Positions 1 to 8,869 are shown, counted from the stretch's first letter. The stretch is DNA of 34,833 bases from an uncultured Alphaproteobacteria bacterium (GCA_903937405.1 CAIZZE010000059.1:78075-112907); one strand, 5' to 3'. Numbers and translations: made by a program. Notes: generated from the letters alone by a model not told the origin.

Positions 1-1
1 T

Positions 2-1378
2 TATATCGATCCGCCTTACAACACCGGCAATGAAGGATGGGTTTATAACGATAATGTTAACGACCCTAAAATTAAAAAATGGCTGGGGCAAGCCGTGGGA
101 AAAGAAGCCGAAGACTTAAGCCGCCACGACAAATGGCTTTGCATGATGTATCCGCGCCTAAAATTGCTGCATAAACTTTTGGCAGATGACGGCGCAATTT
201 TTATTTCAATTGACGATAACGAGCTGGCGAATTTGCGGCTGATGATGGATGAAATTTTTGGGCAGCAGAATTTTGTGGCAACTTTTGTTAGAAGAAGGAG
301 AAAAACCCAAGCGAATCTTGCAAAGAATGTTGCCCCAGTTCACGAATATGCGGTTTGTTTTTGTAAAAAGTCTCAATTTTTTAATCTTAAAAAAATTCCT
401 TATTCAGAAGAATTTGTAAAAAAAAGTTTTTCTAATCCTGATAACGATTTAAGAGGGGTTTATCAAACCAGACCAATTGCACAACCTGATAATTCCAGCA
501 ACAAAGAGTATGTTTTAAAAATGCCAAACGGGAGAGAGATAAAAGCAAAATGGAGTTGTTCTCAAGAAACTTTTAACCGTTATATTGAAGAAAAAAGATT
601 GGTAATTCCAAGAGATGGAAACGGAATGCCCAGAATAAAAATATTTCTTTTTGAATTAGAAGGACAGCTTGCAAATACTTGGTTGGAAGATGTTTCTACA
701 AACGACGAAGCTTCAAAAGAAATTGAAAATATTTTTGGTTCAAATTCATTTTTTTCTTATCCAAAACCAACGGGTTTGATCAAAAAAATTTTGCAAATTG
801 CAACCGACAAAAACTCAATAATCCTCGATTCTTTTGCAGGTTCTGGAACCACGGCGCAGGCGGTTTTGAATCTTAATCAAGAAGATGGCGGCAATCGAAA
901 ATTTATTTTAATTGAAATGCAAGACTACGCCAAAAACATAACCGCGGCAAGGGTTGAGCGCGTAATTTGTGGTTATGGCGAAGGGCAAAAAGCGGTTGCG
1001 GGTTTGGGCGGCGAATTTGATTTTTTTGAACTAGGCGCGCCACTTTTTATTGGCGAAAATAACGAGTTTTTAAACGAAGAAATTAACCTCGAAACAATCA
1101 GGCAATATGTTTGGTATTCTGAAACCAAAAGTTCGTATCAGCCAAATTTTGACATTGAGAAAAGCTCTTATTTTTTAGGCAAAAAAGATCAAACCGCTTA
1201 TTATTTTATCTACGAAAAAGACGCGCTCACAACTCTGAACTATGAAATTCTTGCTCAAATAAAAACTACCGCCGAACAATTTTTAATCTACGCCGATAAT
1301 TGTTTGCTTGGCAAAGATTTTATGGCACAAAATAACATTATTTTCAAAAAAATTCCGCGCGATATTACGCGTTTTTAA
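2..1378 (+). CDS. mod: Type III restriction-modification DNA methyltransferase (Mod), 5' end outside window
   Basis: Modification subunit of a type III restriction system, which transfers a methyl group from S-adenosylmethionine to adenine in the recognition site and also gives the restriction complex its specificity. The reading frame is open from base 2, so the true start lies left of the window; the GTG at 95 is internal. The catalytic motif DPPYNTG is encoded at about 8-28 and the SAM-binding motif FAGSGTT near 830-850. This order, catalytic motif first, is that of beta-class methyltransferases. The region between them, about 285-790, is the expected target-recognition domain and has different arginine codons from its flanks (see findings). 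The res gene starts 11 bases downstream, forming the usual mod-res pair. Function is confident from motifs and context; the specificity cannot be read. Confidence 0.93.
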   Translation, partial: YIDPPYNTGNEGWVYNDNVNDPKIKKWLGQAVGKEAEDLSRHDKWLCMMYPRLKLLHKLLADDGAIFISIDDNELANLRLMMDEIFGQQNFVATFVRRRRKTQANLAKNVAPVHEYAVCFCKKSQFFNLKKIPYSEEFVKKSFSNPDNDLRGVYQTRPIAQPDNSSNKEYVLKMPNGREIKAKWSCSQETFNRYIEEKRLVIPRDGNGMPRIKIFLFELEGQLANTWLEDVSTNDEASKEIENIFGSNSFFSYPKPTGLIKKILQIATDKNSIILDSFAGSGTTAQAVLNLNQEDGGNRKFILIEMQDYAKNITAARVERVICGYGEGQKAVAGLGGEFDFFELGAPLFIGENNEFLNEEINLETIRQYVWYSETKSSYQPNFDIEKSSYFLGKKDQTAYYFIYEKDALTTLNYEILAQIKTTAEQFLIYADNCLLGKDFMAQNNIIFKKIPRDITRF

Positions 1379-1389
1379 ATTGCCAAAAC

Positions 1390-4020
1390 ATGGAACTAAA
1401 AACTTATCAGCGTCAAGTAATTCAAGACCTTGAGCTTTATTTGCAATATTTACAAAAACACCAAAAAACTGATCTGGCTTTCAATAAATTTTGGGAAGAT
1501 AAAATTGGGGTTTTTAACAAGTTTGAAGGTTTGGGCATGGAACCCTACAAAAACAACATCCCAAACGCGCCGCATCTTTGCGTGAAAGTTCCAACCGCGG
1601 GCGGCAAAACTTTTATTGCCTGCAACGCGCTGAAAACAATTTTTGATTCTTACGACGCAAATTTGCCAAAAGCAGTTATTTGGCTGGTTCCGTGGAGCAA
1701 CTTGCTTGATCAAACGGTTAAAAACTTAAGCGATTCGAACCATCCTTATCGCCAAAAATTAAATAGTTTATTTGGCAACCGCGTTGAAATTTATCAAAAA
1801 AAAGATTTGCTTTATGGGCAAAATTTTAGCCCAGTTTCGGTTAAAGAGCAGCTTTCGATAATAGTTTTAAGCTTTGCCAGCTTGCGCGCAAAAAACAAAG
1901 ACGATCGCAAAGTTTATCAACAAAACGGACAATTGGCGGCTTTTGCCAACAGCTATAAAAATAATTCGCACTTGCTTGAAGATGTTGACGAAACCGCCTT
2001 AATCAACGTGATTAGAAGCCTTGAACCAGTTTTGGTGGTAGATGAAAGCCACAATGCCGAAAGCGATTTGAGCGTTGAAATGCTTAACGCGCTGAATCCT
2101 TCTTTTGTTTTAGACTTAACCGCCACGCCAAAAAACAACAGCAACTTGATAAGCTTAGTTCCGGCAATTGAGCTAAAAAAAGAACATATGGTTAAGTTGC
2201 CAGTTGTTGTTTATAACCATCACAGCCGCCAAGAAGTAATTGAAAGCGCAATTCATTTGCAAAAAAGTTTGGAAAATGCGGCGCGTTTGCAAGAAGAAAA
2301 AGGCGAAAAATATATTCGCCCAATTGTTTTGTTTCAGGCGCAACCAAAAAACGCCAACGATGCCACAACTTTTGAAAAGTTAAAAGCTGCTTTAATAGAA
2401 GCTGGAATTGCCCAAAATCAGATAAAAATAAAAACCGCCAATAAAGACGAATTAAAAGGAATTGAGTTACTTTCGCGCGATTGCGAAGTGCGTTTTATCA
2501 TAACCATCAACGCTTTGAAAGAAGGTTGGGATTGTCCGTTTGCTTATGTTTTGGCTTCTTTGGCTGATAAATCTTCGGCGGTTGATGTGACGCAAATTTT
2601 GGGTCGCGTGCTGCGCCAGCCTTACGTTAAAAAACATGGCGAACCTTTGCTTAATGTTTCGTTTGTTTTGAGCGCTTCGGCAAAATTTCAAGAAACTTTG
2701 GCAAATGTAGTTAAGGCTTTGCAAAATTGCGGTTTTAGCGAAAAAGATTATCGCTACAAAGATTTTCAAACCGACGCGCAAAACGCAGATTTTGACAAAA
2801 ACGAGACGCAAAATTTGATGGAAAATTTTTTGTTTTCGAGCTTGGAAGAAAACGAAGATTTTGACGCTAAACAAATTGCTCCCGATTCAAATTTGGCAGC
2901 GCAAGAAAGGCTTTTAAAAATTCAAGATTTGGCGCTTAAAAATAGCCAAGAAATGGAAAGTCAAATTGAGCAAGAAAATCAAAAAAATCCTCAAGAAAAC
3001 GCAATTCAAGAATTGGGTAAAATAGTGAAAAAATATAAAATGGTCGAAAGCCACCAAGAATTGGCTTTGAAACTGGTTTTGCCTAAATTTTTTTTAGAAG
3101 TTCCTGTCGATTTAAGCAGCGATAAAAAAGTTGAGCTTTCGAGCGAACCTCTTTTACAAAATTTTAAATTGAGCGGCGAAAATTCTAAAATTGATTTTGA
3201 ACAAATTGTTTCAGATTTATATAAAATTGACATCGAACAAACCAGCAAAGACCAATACGCGCCGCGTTTTAGTAAATTTGAGAATCAAAATTTTAAAAGC
3301 TCGATTGCTGAATTTATTTTAGCCAAACCGCGAGAATCGCAAATTAAAGACATTGCGCATCGCATGGTTGAAGCAATTGGAGATATGTATCCAATTGCCG
3401 ATCAAGAAATTAGAAAATTTATAGAGCAGGTTTTAAGCCATTTAAACGGCGATCAGTTAAAAGAAATTTTAGCACGCCAAACCAGCGCTTGCAAAAAAAT
3501 AAAAGAAAAAATTCAAGATCACGTCAACAGGCACGCCAAAAGAGAGTTCGAAAATTTATTAAAAATAGGCAAAATAACTTGCGAACCGAGTTGGAAATTT
3601 TCTAAAGAAATTATTCAAAGCGGCGAATTGGGCGCAGAAATTTCTAAATCGCTTTATGAGCGCGAAGCAAAAATGAACGGCTTTGAAACAAAAATAATTA
3701 CCGAAATTTCTGGCTTACCAAATATTGCTTTTTGGCACCGAAATCTTGGCAAATCTCGCGGATTTTCAATCAACGGTTTTAAATCGAATCATTATCCCGA
3801 TTTTATTTTAGCTTCAAAAAAAGGCGTAATAATTTTGGTTGAAACAAAGGGCGACGATCGCGACAATTCTGACAGCGCAGCAAAATGCGCCTTAGGAAGC
3901 CAATGGGCAAATTCTTTGGAAAGGCAAAAATTTTCTTATTTTATGATTTTTGAGCAAGAAAAAGAAATTGAAGGCACTTATTCGCTACAAGAAGCAAAAA
4001 AATTAATATCTGAACTTTGA
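1390..4020 (+). CDS. res: Type III restriction enzyme, helicase-nuclease subunit (Res)
   Basis: Restriction subunit that joins Mod, hydrolyses ATP and cuts unmethylated DNA. The 876 residues show a superfamily 2 helicase core: Walker A PTAGGKT at 68-74, the DESH box at 218-221, LTATP at 243-247, and an arginine-finger-type segment ILGRVLRQPY further on. The C-terminal end carries a PD-(D/E)XK nuclease signature, with Pro803-Asp804 and then Glu818-Thr-Lys820. All key residues are present, and the length fits the family at about 850-1000 residues. The ATG at 1390 lies 11 bases after the mod stop, so the two are probably cotranscribed. No frameshift is seen, so the system looks functional. Confidence 0.95.
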   Translation: MELKTYQRQVIQDLELYLQYLQKHQKTDLAFNKFWEDKIGVFNKFEGLGMEPYKNNIPNAPHLCVKVPTAGGKTFIACNALKTIFDSYDANLPKAVIWLVPWSNLLDQTVKNLSDSNHPYRQKLNSLFGNRVEIYQKKDLLYGQNFSPVSVKEQLSIIVLSFASLRAKNKDDRKVYQQNGQLAAFANSYKNNSHLLEDVDETALINVIRSLEPVLVVDESHNAESDLSVEMLNALNPSFVLDLTATPKNNSNLISLVPAIELKKEHMVKLPVVVYNHHSRQEVIESAIHLQKSLENAARLQEEKGEKYIRPIVLFQAQPKNANDATTFEKLKAALIEAGIAQNQIKIKTANKDELKGIELLSRDCEVRFIITINALKEGWDCPFAYVLASLADKSSAVDVTQILGRVLRQPYVKKHGEPLLNVSFVLSASAKFQETLANVVKALQNCGFSEKDYRYKDFQTDAQNADFDKNETQNLMENFLFSSLEENEDFDAKQIAPDSNLAAQERLLKIQDLALKNSQEMESQIEQENQKNPQENAIQELGKIVKKYKMVESHQELALKLVLPKFFLEVPVDLSSDKKVELSSEPLLQNFKLSGENSKIDFEQIVSDLYKIDIEQTSKDQYAPRFSKFENQNFKSSIAEFILAKPRESQIKDIAHRMVEAIGDMYPIADQEIRKFIEQVLSHLNGDQLKEILARQTSACKKIKEKIQDHVNRHAKREFENLLKIGKITCEPSWKFSKEIIQSGELGAEISKSLYEREAKMNGFETKIITEISGLPNIAFWHRNLGKSRGFSINGFKSNHYPDFILASKKGVIILVETKGDDRDNSDSAAKCALGSQWANSLERQKFSYFMIFEQEKEIEGTYSLQEAKKLISEL

Positions 4021-4060
4021 TTTAGCCTATTTGAAGCAAAAATAATTTTTAAAAAAACCA

Positions 4061-5419
4061 ATGTTTGACAACTTTTCTACCAAAATTACTCGCATTTTCG
4101 ACACAATTTCTGGCAAAAAATTCATCTCGGAAGATGATTTAAATGCCACAATGCGCGAGATCAGAATTGCGCTTTTGGAAGCCGATGTTTCTTTGCCAAT
4201 TGCCAAAGAATTTATTGAGAAAGTTAAAGCTGAAGCCCTAGGACAACAAGTTGTAAAAAGCGTTTCGCCAGGACAAATGGTGGTGAAAATTGTTCATGAT
4301 GAATTGGTGAAATTATTGGGTGGGCAAAAAGCTGAAATTAATTTAAATGCCAAACCACCAATTGTGATTTTGATGGTTGGTTTGCAAGGTGCTGGTAAAA
4401 CTACAACTTCCGGAAAACTTGCGCTGCGTTTTAAAAATAAAAATCACAAAAAAGTTTTACTCGCTTCTCTCGACACCTACAGACCAGCTGCTGCAGACCA
4501 ATTAAAAATTTTATCACAAAGAGTTGCTGTTGATTTTGATGAATTTGACGGCACAAAAACGCCGCTTTTTTTAGCCAAAAAAGCTAAACAAAAAGCTATA
4601 GATGGTGGTTATGAAATTTTAATTCTAGATACCGCGGGACGCACGCACATTAACGACGAATTAATGCGCGAATTAATCGATATTGAAAAAGCAGTTGATC
4701 CTACAGAAATCTTGCTTGTAGTTGATGCAATGATTGGTCAAGACGCAGTAAATGTTGCTAAAAGTTTTAACGAAAAATTAAAATTAACCGGCACAATTTT
4801 AACGCGTTTAGATGGCGATTCGCGCGGTGGTGCAGCCTTAACCATGAAAGCTGCAACTAATTGTGCGATTAAATTTATTGGTATTGGCGAAAAATTAGAA
4901 GAGCTTGATGAATTTAATCCAGACCGCATCGCCTCACGCATAATCGGCATGGGCGACGTGGTTTCTTTGGTTGAAAAAGCGCAAGAAGTTTTTGATGCCA
5001 AAGAAATGGAAAAAGCCGCCAAGAAAATGCAGAAAGGCCAATTTGATTTGGATGATTTATTATCACAAATTCGCAACATGAAAAAAATGGGCGGCATTGG
5101 CAGCATTGTGAATTTGCTACCGGGAATGGGCAAAATAAAGGAGCAATTAGGAAAGTTAGGCGGTTTTGAAAAAGAAATAAAAATGCAAGAAGCGTTGATT
5201 TTATCGATGACGCAAAAAGAAAGAGCAAATCCTGATATTTTAAATTCTTCGCGCAAACATCGTATCGCTCGCGGTGCTGGCAGCACGATTCAAGAGGTTA
5301 ATCGTTTGCTGAAAAAATATAAGCAAATGCAAAAAATGATGAAAAAAGTTGGAAAAATCGACCCGAAAAAAATGCAAGAAATGATGGATTCCGAAGAAAT
5401 GAAAAATTTCAAAATGTAA
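4061..5419 (+). CDS. ffh: Signal recognition particle protein Ffh (SRP54 GTPase)
   Basis: GTPase that binds signal sequences emerging from ribosomes and, with 4.5S RNA and FtsY, delivers them to SecYEG. The order is the family's: an N-terminal helical domain (1-90), a G domain with the P-loop GLQGAGKT at 107-114, DTYRPAA at 138-144 and DTAGR at 190-194, and then a methionine-rich M domain from about 300 with the tail MQKMMKKVGK. The 452 residues match the usual length. It follows res by 40 bases and has no obvious Shine-Dalgarno sequence. The phhB-like gene begins 13 bases after it, so ffh probably heads a short operon of its own. No 4.5S RNA gene is visible nearby. Confidence 0.98.
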   Translation: MFDNFSTKITRIFDTISGKKFISEDDLNATMREIRIALLEADVSLPIAKEFIEKVKAEALGQQVVKSVSPGQMVVKIVHDELVKLLGGQKAEINLNAKPPIVILMVGLQGAGKTTTSGKLALRFKNKNHKKVLLASLDTYRPAAADQLKILSQRVAVDFDEFDGTKTPLFLAKKAKQKAIDGGYEILILDTAGRTHINDELMRELIDIEKAVDPTEILLVVDAMIGQDAVNVAKSFNEKLKLTGTILTRLDGDSRGGAALTMKAATNCAIKFIGIGEKLEELDEFNPDRIASRIIGMGDVVSLVEKAQEVFDAKEMEKAAKKMQKGQFDLDDLLSQIRNMKKMGGIGSIVNLLPGMGKIKEQLGKLGGFEKEIKMQEALILSMTQKERANPDILNSSRKHRIARGAGSTIQEVNRLLKKYKQMQKMMKKVGKIDPKKMQEMMDSEEMKNFKM

Positions 5420-5432
5420 ATACGAGGTATGT

Positions 5433-5762
5433 ATGTTAGGATTAAAAGAAAAAAAATGCGTTGTATGTACTAGTGACTCAAAATCATTCGATCGCGACAT
5501 GATTAATGAATATATGCCCGGTTTAAAAAACTGGTCAATTTCGCTAGATGGCAAATGGATTTTAAAAGAATTTAAATTCAAAAATTTTCTTGAAGCACTG
5601 GAATTCGTAAAAAAAGTTTCGACGATTGCGGAAGAAGAACAGCATCATCCCAATATTGATTTCACTTGGGGCTATTGCAAAATTTCAATTCAGACACACA
5701 AGGTTGACGGTCTTGCAGAAAATGATTTTATTCTAGCCGCAAAAATTGACGAGATCAGCTAA
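5433..5762 (+). CDS. phhB: 4a-hydroxytetrahydrobiopterin dehydratase (pterin carbinolamine dehydratase)
   Basis: Small enzyme that dehydrates 4a-hydroxytetrahydrobiopterin formed by aromatic amino acid hydroxylases. The 109 residues contain the active-site signature EEEQHHPNIDFTW (His71-His72-Pro73) and a later TH-VDGL motif near 88-94, both typical of the family. A short N-terminal segment carries Cys9 and Cys12, as in several proteobacterial members. The start at 5433 follows a GAGG ribosome-binding sequence at about 5424-5427. The TAA stop overlaps the next ATG by one base, so the two genes are translationally linked. No phenylalanine hydroxylase lies in the window, so the substrate here is uncertain; some members act in other pterin or molybdopterin reactions. 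Confidence 0.9.
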   Translation: MLGLKEKKCVVCTSDSKSFDRDMINEYMPGLKNWSISLDGKWILKEFKFKNFLEALEFVKKVSTIAEEEQHHPNIDFTWGYCKISIQTHKVDGLAENDFILAAKIDEIS

Positions 5763-6214
5763 TGCCTGCTTTTACCGAAATTCGTACCGTTGCGCATTCG
5801 GCGCAAAAAATGTATCAACTGGTGATGGATATTGAAAAATATCCAGAATTTTTACCGTGGTGCAAACATACAAAAATTGTCGAAATTATTTCTGAAGAAA
5901 ATTTGCGCGCTGATTTATTGATTAATTTTAAGAATTTTTTTGAGAAATATCGCTCCGACGTAACTCACGGAAAAACTGCAGAGAATGACTATTTTGTTGA
6001 TGTTGTGGCAATTGAAGGGCCATTTAAAAAATTAATAAATAAATGGAAATTTCGCGATCTTGCCAATGGCGGATGCGAGATTGAATTTTTTATCGATTTT
6101 GAATTTAACTCGTTTTTCTTAACAAAGATGATTGGAGTGATTTTTGAGAAAGCGACAGAAAAAATGATGAATGCTTTTGAAAAAAGGGCGCGCGAGGTGG
6201 TGAATAGATCCTGA
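5762..6214 (+). CDS. RatA/Coq10-family START-domain protein
   Basis: A 150-residue protein of the polyketide cyclase/START superfamily. The N-terminus, with TEIRTVAHSAQKMYQLVMDI followed by the YPEFLPWC motif, is the hallmark of the Coq10/RatA family. Members bind ubiquinone and help respiration in alphaproteobacteria and mitochondria; the E. coli relative RatA was described as a ribosome-associated factor. In an organism with UbiB and cbb3 oxidase, a Coq10-like role is the simpler inference. It overlaps phhB by one base. Its last codons and TGA stop lie inside a palindromic repeat (6204-6233), so the C-terminal residues may derive from a repeat insertion. Confidence 0.9.
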   Translation: MPAFTEIRTVAHSAQKMYQLVMDIEKYPEFLPWCKHTKIVEIISEENLRADLLINFKNFFEKYRSDVTHGKTAENDYFVDVVAIEGPFKKLINKWKFRDLANGGCEIEFFIDFEFNSFFLTKMIGVIFEKATEKMMNAFEKRAREVVNRS

Positions 6215-6233
6215 ATTTGTTTTAAGGATCTAT
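6204..6233. repeat. Short palindromic repeat between convergent genes
   Basis: Inverted arms ATAGATCCT (6204-6212) and AGGATCTAT (6225-6233), nine perfect pairs around a 12-base loop. The loop and arms resemble the element inside ccoI (13001-13026): both contain TCCTGAA-TTGTTTTA-GGATCT in the same order, with one extra A here. It supplies the TGA stop of the RatA-like gene and sits in the 23-base gap before the stop of the permease. It could act as a two-way terminator, but neither side has a T tract. Confidence 0.7.
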
Positions 6234-6237
6234 CGCA

Positions 6238-8202
6238 CTAAATCTTCATCGGCAAAATCACCATGTTCAAACCTTTAACATGCAAGCGTCTTTGCATAAT
6301 ATATGGCACGTGGTTGAACAATAATTGCGTAAATACGTTTTCATTATCAAAGATGAATTTTGTACCAAAGAAAACCGTGCTTGGATAATCCTTAGCGACA
6401 CGATCAGTAAGCTGGGTTAACTTCTCCACAATATCAGTATCATATCCAACATAAGCTTTGGCAAAACGACCATTAGCATTACAATAATTTTTATACTTAC
6501 GCAAAGTCACTTTTGTTCTTCTGCGCATTTCGCGCCATCTTTTCTCTTCACGGAAAGTGTTAGAATCAACCTCACCTACCGTTACAAAAATAAAATTCTT
6601 AAAAATTCCGGGAAATAATTTTTTGATTTCAAGCAAGCAATTCATGCCGCTGCCAAAAGTTTGGTCAACTATAATTGCTGCAGTTGGAGCAGATTTATCA
6701 GCCCCTTCTAACCAATCCTGACTTGGCGCGATGTCATCATAGCCATAAAATTGCATTTCTTTTTGCATAAGGCGCATTTTAAGTTTGCGATACATGCCTT
6801 TGATCATCAAACCAATACCTACAAAAACCGAAGTAATGAGCAAAGTTACCCAACCGCCTTCGTAGAATTTCTCAAAAATTGTGATGATTAAAATTCCGAA
6901 ACAAACGATAAAACCAACACTGGAAGTTAAAAGTTTTCTGCGCCAATGCGGCTTTCTTCTGCGGTTGCGCATCCAGTAAATACTTAATCCCAAAAGCGAC
7001 ATTGAGAAAGTGATGAATACGTTAATTGAATAAAGCACGACCAAAATGTGAACCGAACCGCCGGTGATTATCAAGGTTGCAATCGCGGCAATCGCCATGA
7101 ACAAAATGCCGTTTTTGACTACTAATCTACTTGAAAGTGAACTGAAAGATTTTGGCATCCATTCATCGCTTGCCATATTCGCCACCACATTTGGACCCGC
7201 CAAAAATCCGGCATTGGCTGCAACCAATAATAATCCCGCTTCCAGCATTAAAGTGATTGGCACGATGAAATGGCCAAATTCAATATCGCCGTAATTCCAA
7301 GTTTCAGTTAGAATATAAAAAGCAGTAGCATTTAAAGTTTGCCCTTCAACTTTATTCACGCCCCAAAGCAGGTAAAGCACGATGATTCCAGCAGCCATGA
7401 ACGCCAAGGAAATCGCAACTAAAAACATTGTTAGTTTTGCAGTTCGAACTCGTGGCTCTGACAATGTATTTACATTGTTGGACACCGCTTCCAAACCGGT
7501 ATAAGTACCACCGCCCATCGAAAAAGCTTTTAAGAAAAGCGATATAATAAAAATTAATCCCGCCGATTCTTTTAACTCATGAGTTTCTGCAATCGCTTGT
7601 GGCACAAGCTTCGCCAAGCCATAATGATGCGCAACAATACCGTAAATGATTAATGCAAAATGTGTGATTATGAAACCTAAAAATATCGGCAGCAGAAACT
7701 TGATTGATTCTTTCATCCCTCGCAAATTGAGAATCGCGAGCAATCCCACCATCAGCATCGCAACCAACAATTTAGCCTTTTGAAATTCCGGCGGCATGAA
7801 ACTAAAAATCGCATCAATACCACTAGCAATTGAAATTGAGATTGTAAGTACATAGTCAATAATCAAGGCCGATCCGGAAACAAGTCCGGCATGTTTTCCG
7901 AGCAACCTAGTTGCAACGCGATAGCCGCCGCCGCCATTAGGGAAAAGTTCAATAACTTGAGTGTAAGCGTAAGAAATAATGAAAACCGTAAATGCGGTTG
8001 CGATCGCCAAATAAATCGCCAATTCTTCGTGAGTTCCAAGTGCTAAAAATGCTTCTTCCGGACCGTAACAAGAAGATGAAATACCATCTGCACCAAGACC
8101 AACCCATGCTAAGAATGCCACCAATGAAAGATTGTGATGCGTTGCTTTATCGAAAGGATTGCGTGGATTTCCGAATAAAAAATTTCTGATTTTTACAAGC
8201 AT
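6238..8202 (-). CDS. APC-superfamily permease, KimA/KUP-like (probable potassium importer)
   Basis: A 654-residue membrane transporter. The first 460 residues form about a dozen hydrophobic segments. The N-terminal part contains GLGADGISSSCYGPEEAF and a glycine-rich PNGGGGYRVA stretch characteristic of the KimA-type amino acid permease family, some members of which import potassium with protons. From about 475 onwards is a soluble domain resembling a universal-stress-type fold. The start codon lies ten bases inside the end of trpF, so it is probably translated from the same message as trpF. It ends opposite the RatA-like gene. Family assignment is good; potassium rather than amino acids as substrate is an inference. 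Confidence 0.82.
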   Translation of the reverse strand: MLVKIRNFLFGNPRNPFDKATHHNLSLVAFLAWVGLGADGISSSCYGPEEAFLALGTHEELAIYLAIATAFTVFIISYAYTQVIELFPNGGGGYRVATRLLGKHAGLVSGSALIIDYVLTISISIASGIDAIFSFMPPEFQKAKLLVAMLMVGLLAILNLRGMKESIKFLLPIFLGFIITHFALIIYGIVAHHYGLAKLVPQAIAETHELKESAGLIFIISLFLKAFSMGGGTYTGLEAVSNNVNTLSEPRVRTAKLTMFLVAISLAFMAAGIIVLYLLWGVNKVEGQTLNATAFYILTETWNYGDIEFGHFIVPITLMLEAGLLLVAANAGFLAGPNVVANMASDEWMPKSFSSLSSRLVVKNGILFMAIAAIATLIITGGSVHILVVLYSINVFITFSMSLLGLSIYWMRNRRRKPHWRRKLLTSSVGFIVCFGILIITIFEKFYEGGWVTLLITSVFVGIGLMIKGMYRKLKMRLMQKEMQFYGYDDIAPSQDWLEGADKSAPTAAIIVDQTFGSGMNCLLEIKKLFPGIFKNFIFVTVGEVDSNTFREEKRWREMRRRTKVTLRKYKNYCNANGRFAKAYVGYDTDIVEKLTQLTDRVAKDYPSTVFFGTKFIFDNENVFTQLLFNHVPYIMQRRLHVKGLNMVILPMKI

Positions 8203-8816
8203 AAAGTTTTAATTTTTTGCATAAATTCCTTGATTAATGGCGACGATTTTTGACCACGAATTTTTTCGATTCCGGAAGAAATGTCGATCATATTTGCTCC
8301 CGTTATTTTCAAAGCTTCTTCAATATTTTCAATGTTTAATCCGCCAGCTAAAAACCAGTCTTTTTTACCATGGTAATTTTTTAGGATTTCCCAGTTAAAT
8401 TTTTTTCCACTTCCAGCTTTAGAGCCATCGAAAAGAAAATAATCAACATAGTTTTCGTAATTTTCTACTTGGTCTAAATCATCTTCTTCATTGATTCTAA
8501 AGGCTTTTATGATTTTTACTTGAGGAAAATTTTTACGAAACTCTTTTAAGAAATTTGGATTTTCTAAACCGTGAAATTGGAAAAAATCTGGAGATAATTT
8601 TTGATGAATTTCTTCTAAAAAATTAAAATCAGCATCAACAACAACAGCAACTTTTTTAATTGAATTTGGAATTTGAGCTGAAATTTCTGCAGCCTTTTCT
8701 GGAGTTATAAAACGCGAAGATTCTTTACAAAACACAAAGCCAATAAAATCGCATTTTTGAGCAATTGCGGTTTGGATTGATTCTTTATCTGTAAAACCGC
8801 AAAGCTTGATTTGCAT
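8193..8816 (-). CDS. trpF: Phosphoribosylanthranilate isomerase
   Basis: Third step of tryptophan synthesis: isomerises N-phosphoribosylanthranilate to the deoxyribulose form. The 207 residues make a TIM barrel with the N-terminal KLCGFT motif (catalytic Cys6), the general acid Asp130 in FLFDGSKAGSGKKFNW, and phosphate-binding LAGGLN and SSGIE near 157-184. Length is normal. No other trp gene is in the window; upstream is ebfC after a 53-base gap with a hairpin, and downstream is the overlapping permease gene. An isolated trpF is found in many alphaproteobacteria next to trpB-trpA, but here those are absent. Confidence 0.96.
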   Translation of the reverse strand: MQIKLCGFTDKESIQTAIAQKCDFIGFVFCKESSRFITPEKAAEISAQIPNSIKKVAVVVDADFNFLEEIHQKLSPDFFQFHGLENPNFLKEFRKNFPQVKIIKAFRINEEDDLDQVENYENYVDYFLFDGSKAGSGKKFNWEILKNYHGKKDWFLAGGLNIENIEEALKITGANMIDISSGIEKIRGQKSSPLIKEFMQKIKTLCL

Positions 8817-8830
8817 ATATTTAATCTATT

Positions 8831-8854
8831 TAAATTCAAACTTCGTTGAATTTA
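8831..8854 (-). other. Intergenic hairpin between ebfC and trpF
   Basis: Perfect inverted repeat TAAATTCAA (8831-8839) and TTGAATTTA (8846-8854) with a six-base loop. On the minus strand it lies after the ebfC stop and before the trpF start. It is AT-rich and lacks a T tract, so it may be an RNA-stability or processing structure rather than a terminator. Confidence 0.45.
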
Positions 8855-8869
8855 GGATTATTGGTATCT

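Noticed and set aside
418..425. Run of eight A bases in mod, a possible phase-variation tract
   Set aside because: Runs of this length are common in this AT-rich DNA, and the frame is intact; no longer or repeated unit is present.
4738..5286. Long open frame antisense to ffh (182 codons)
   Set aside because: It lies wholly opposite the conserved ffh gene and shows no recognisable protein features; it is a codon-bias shadow.
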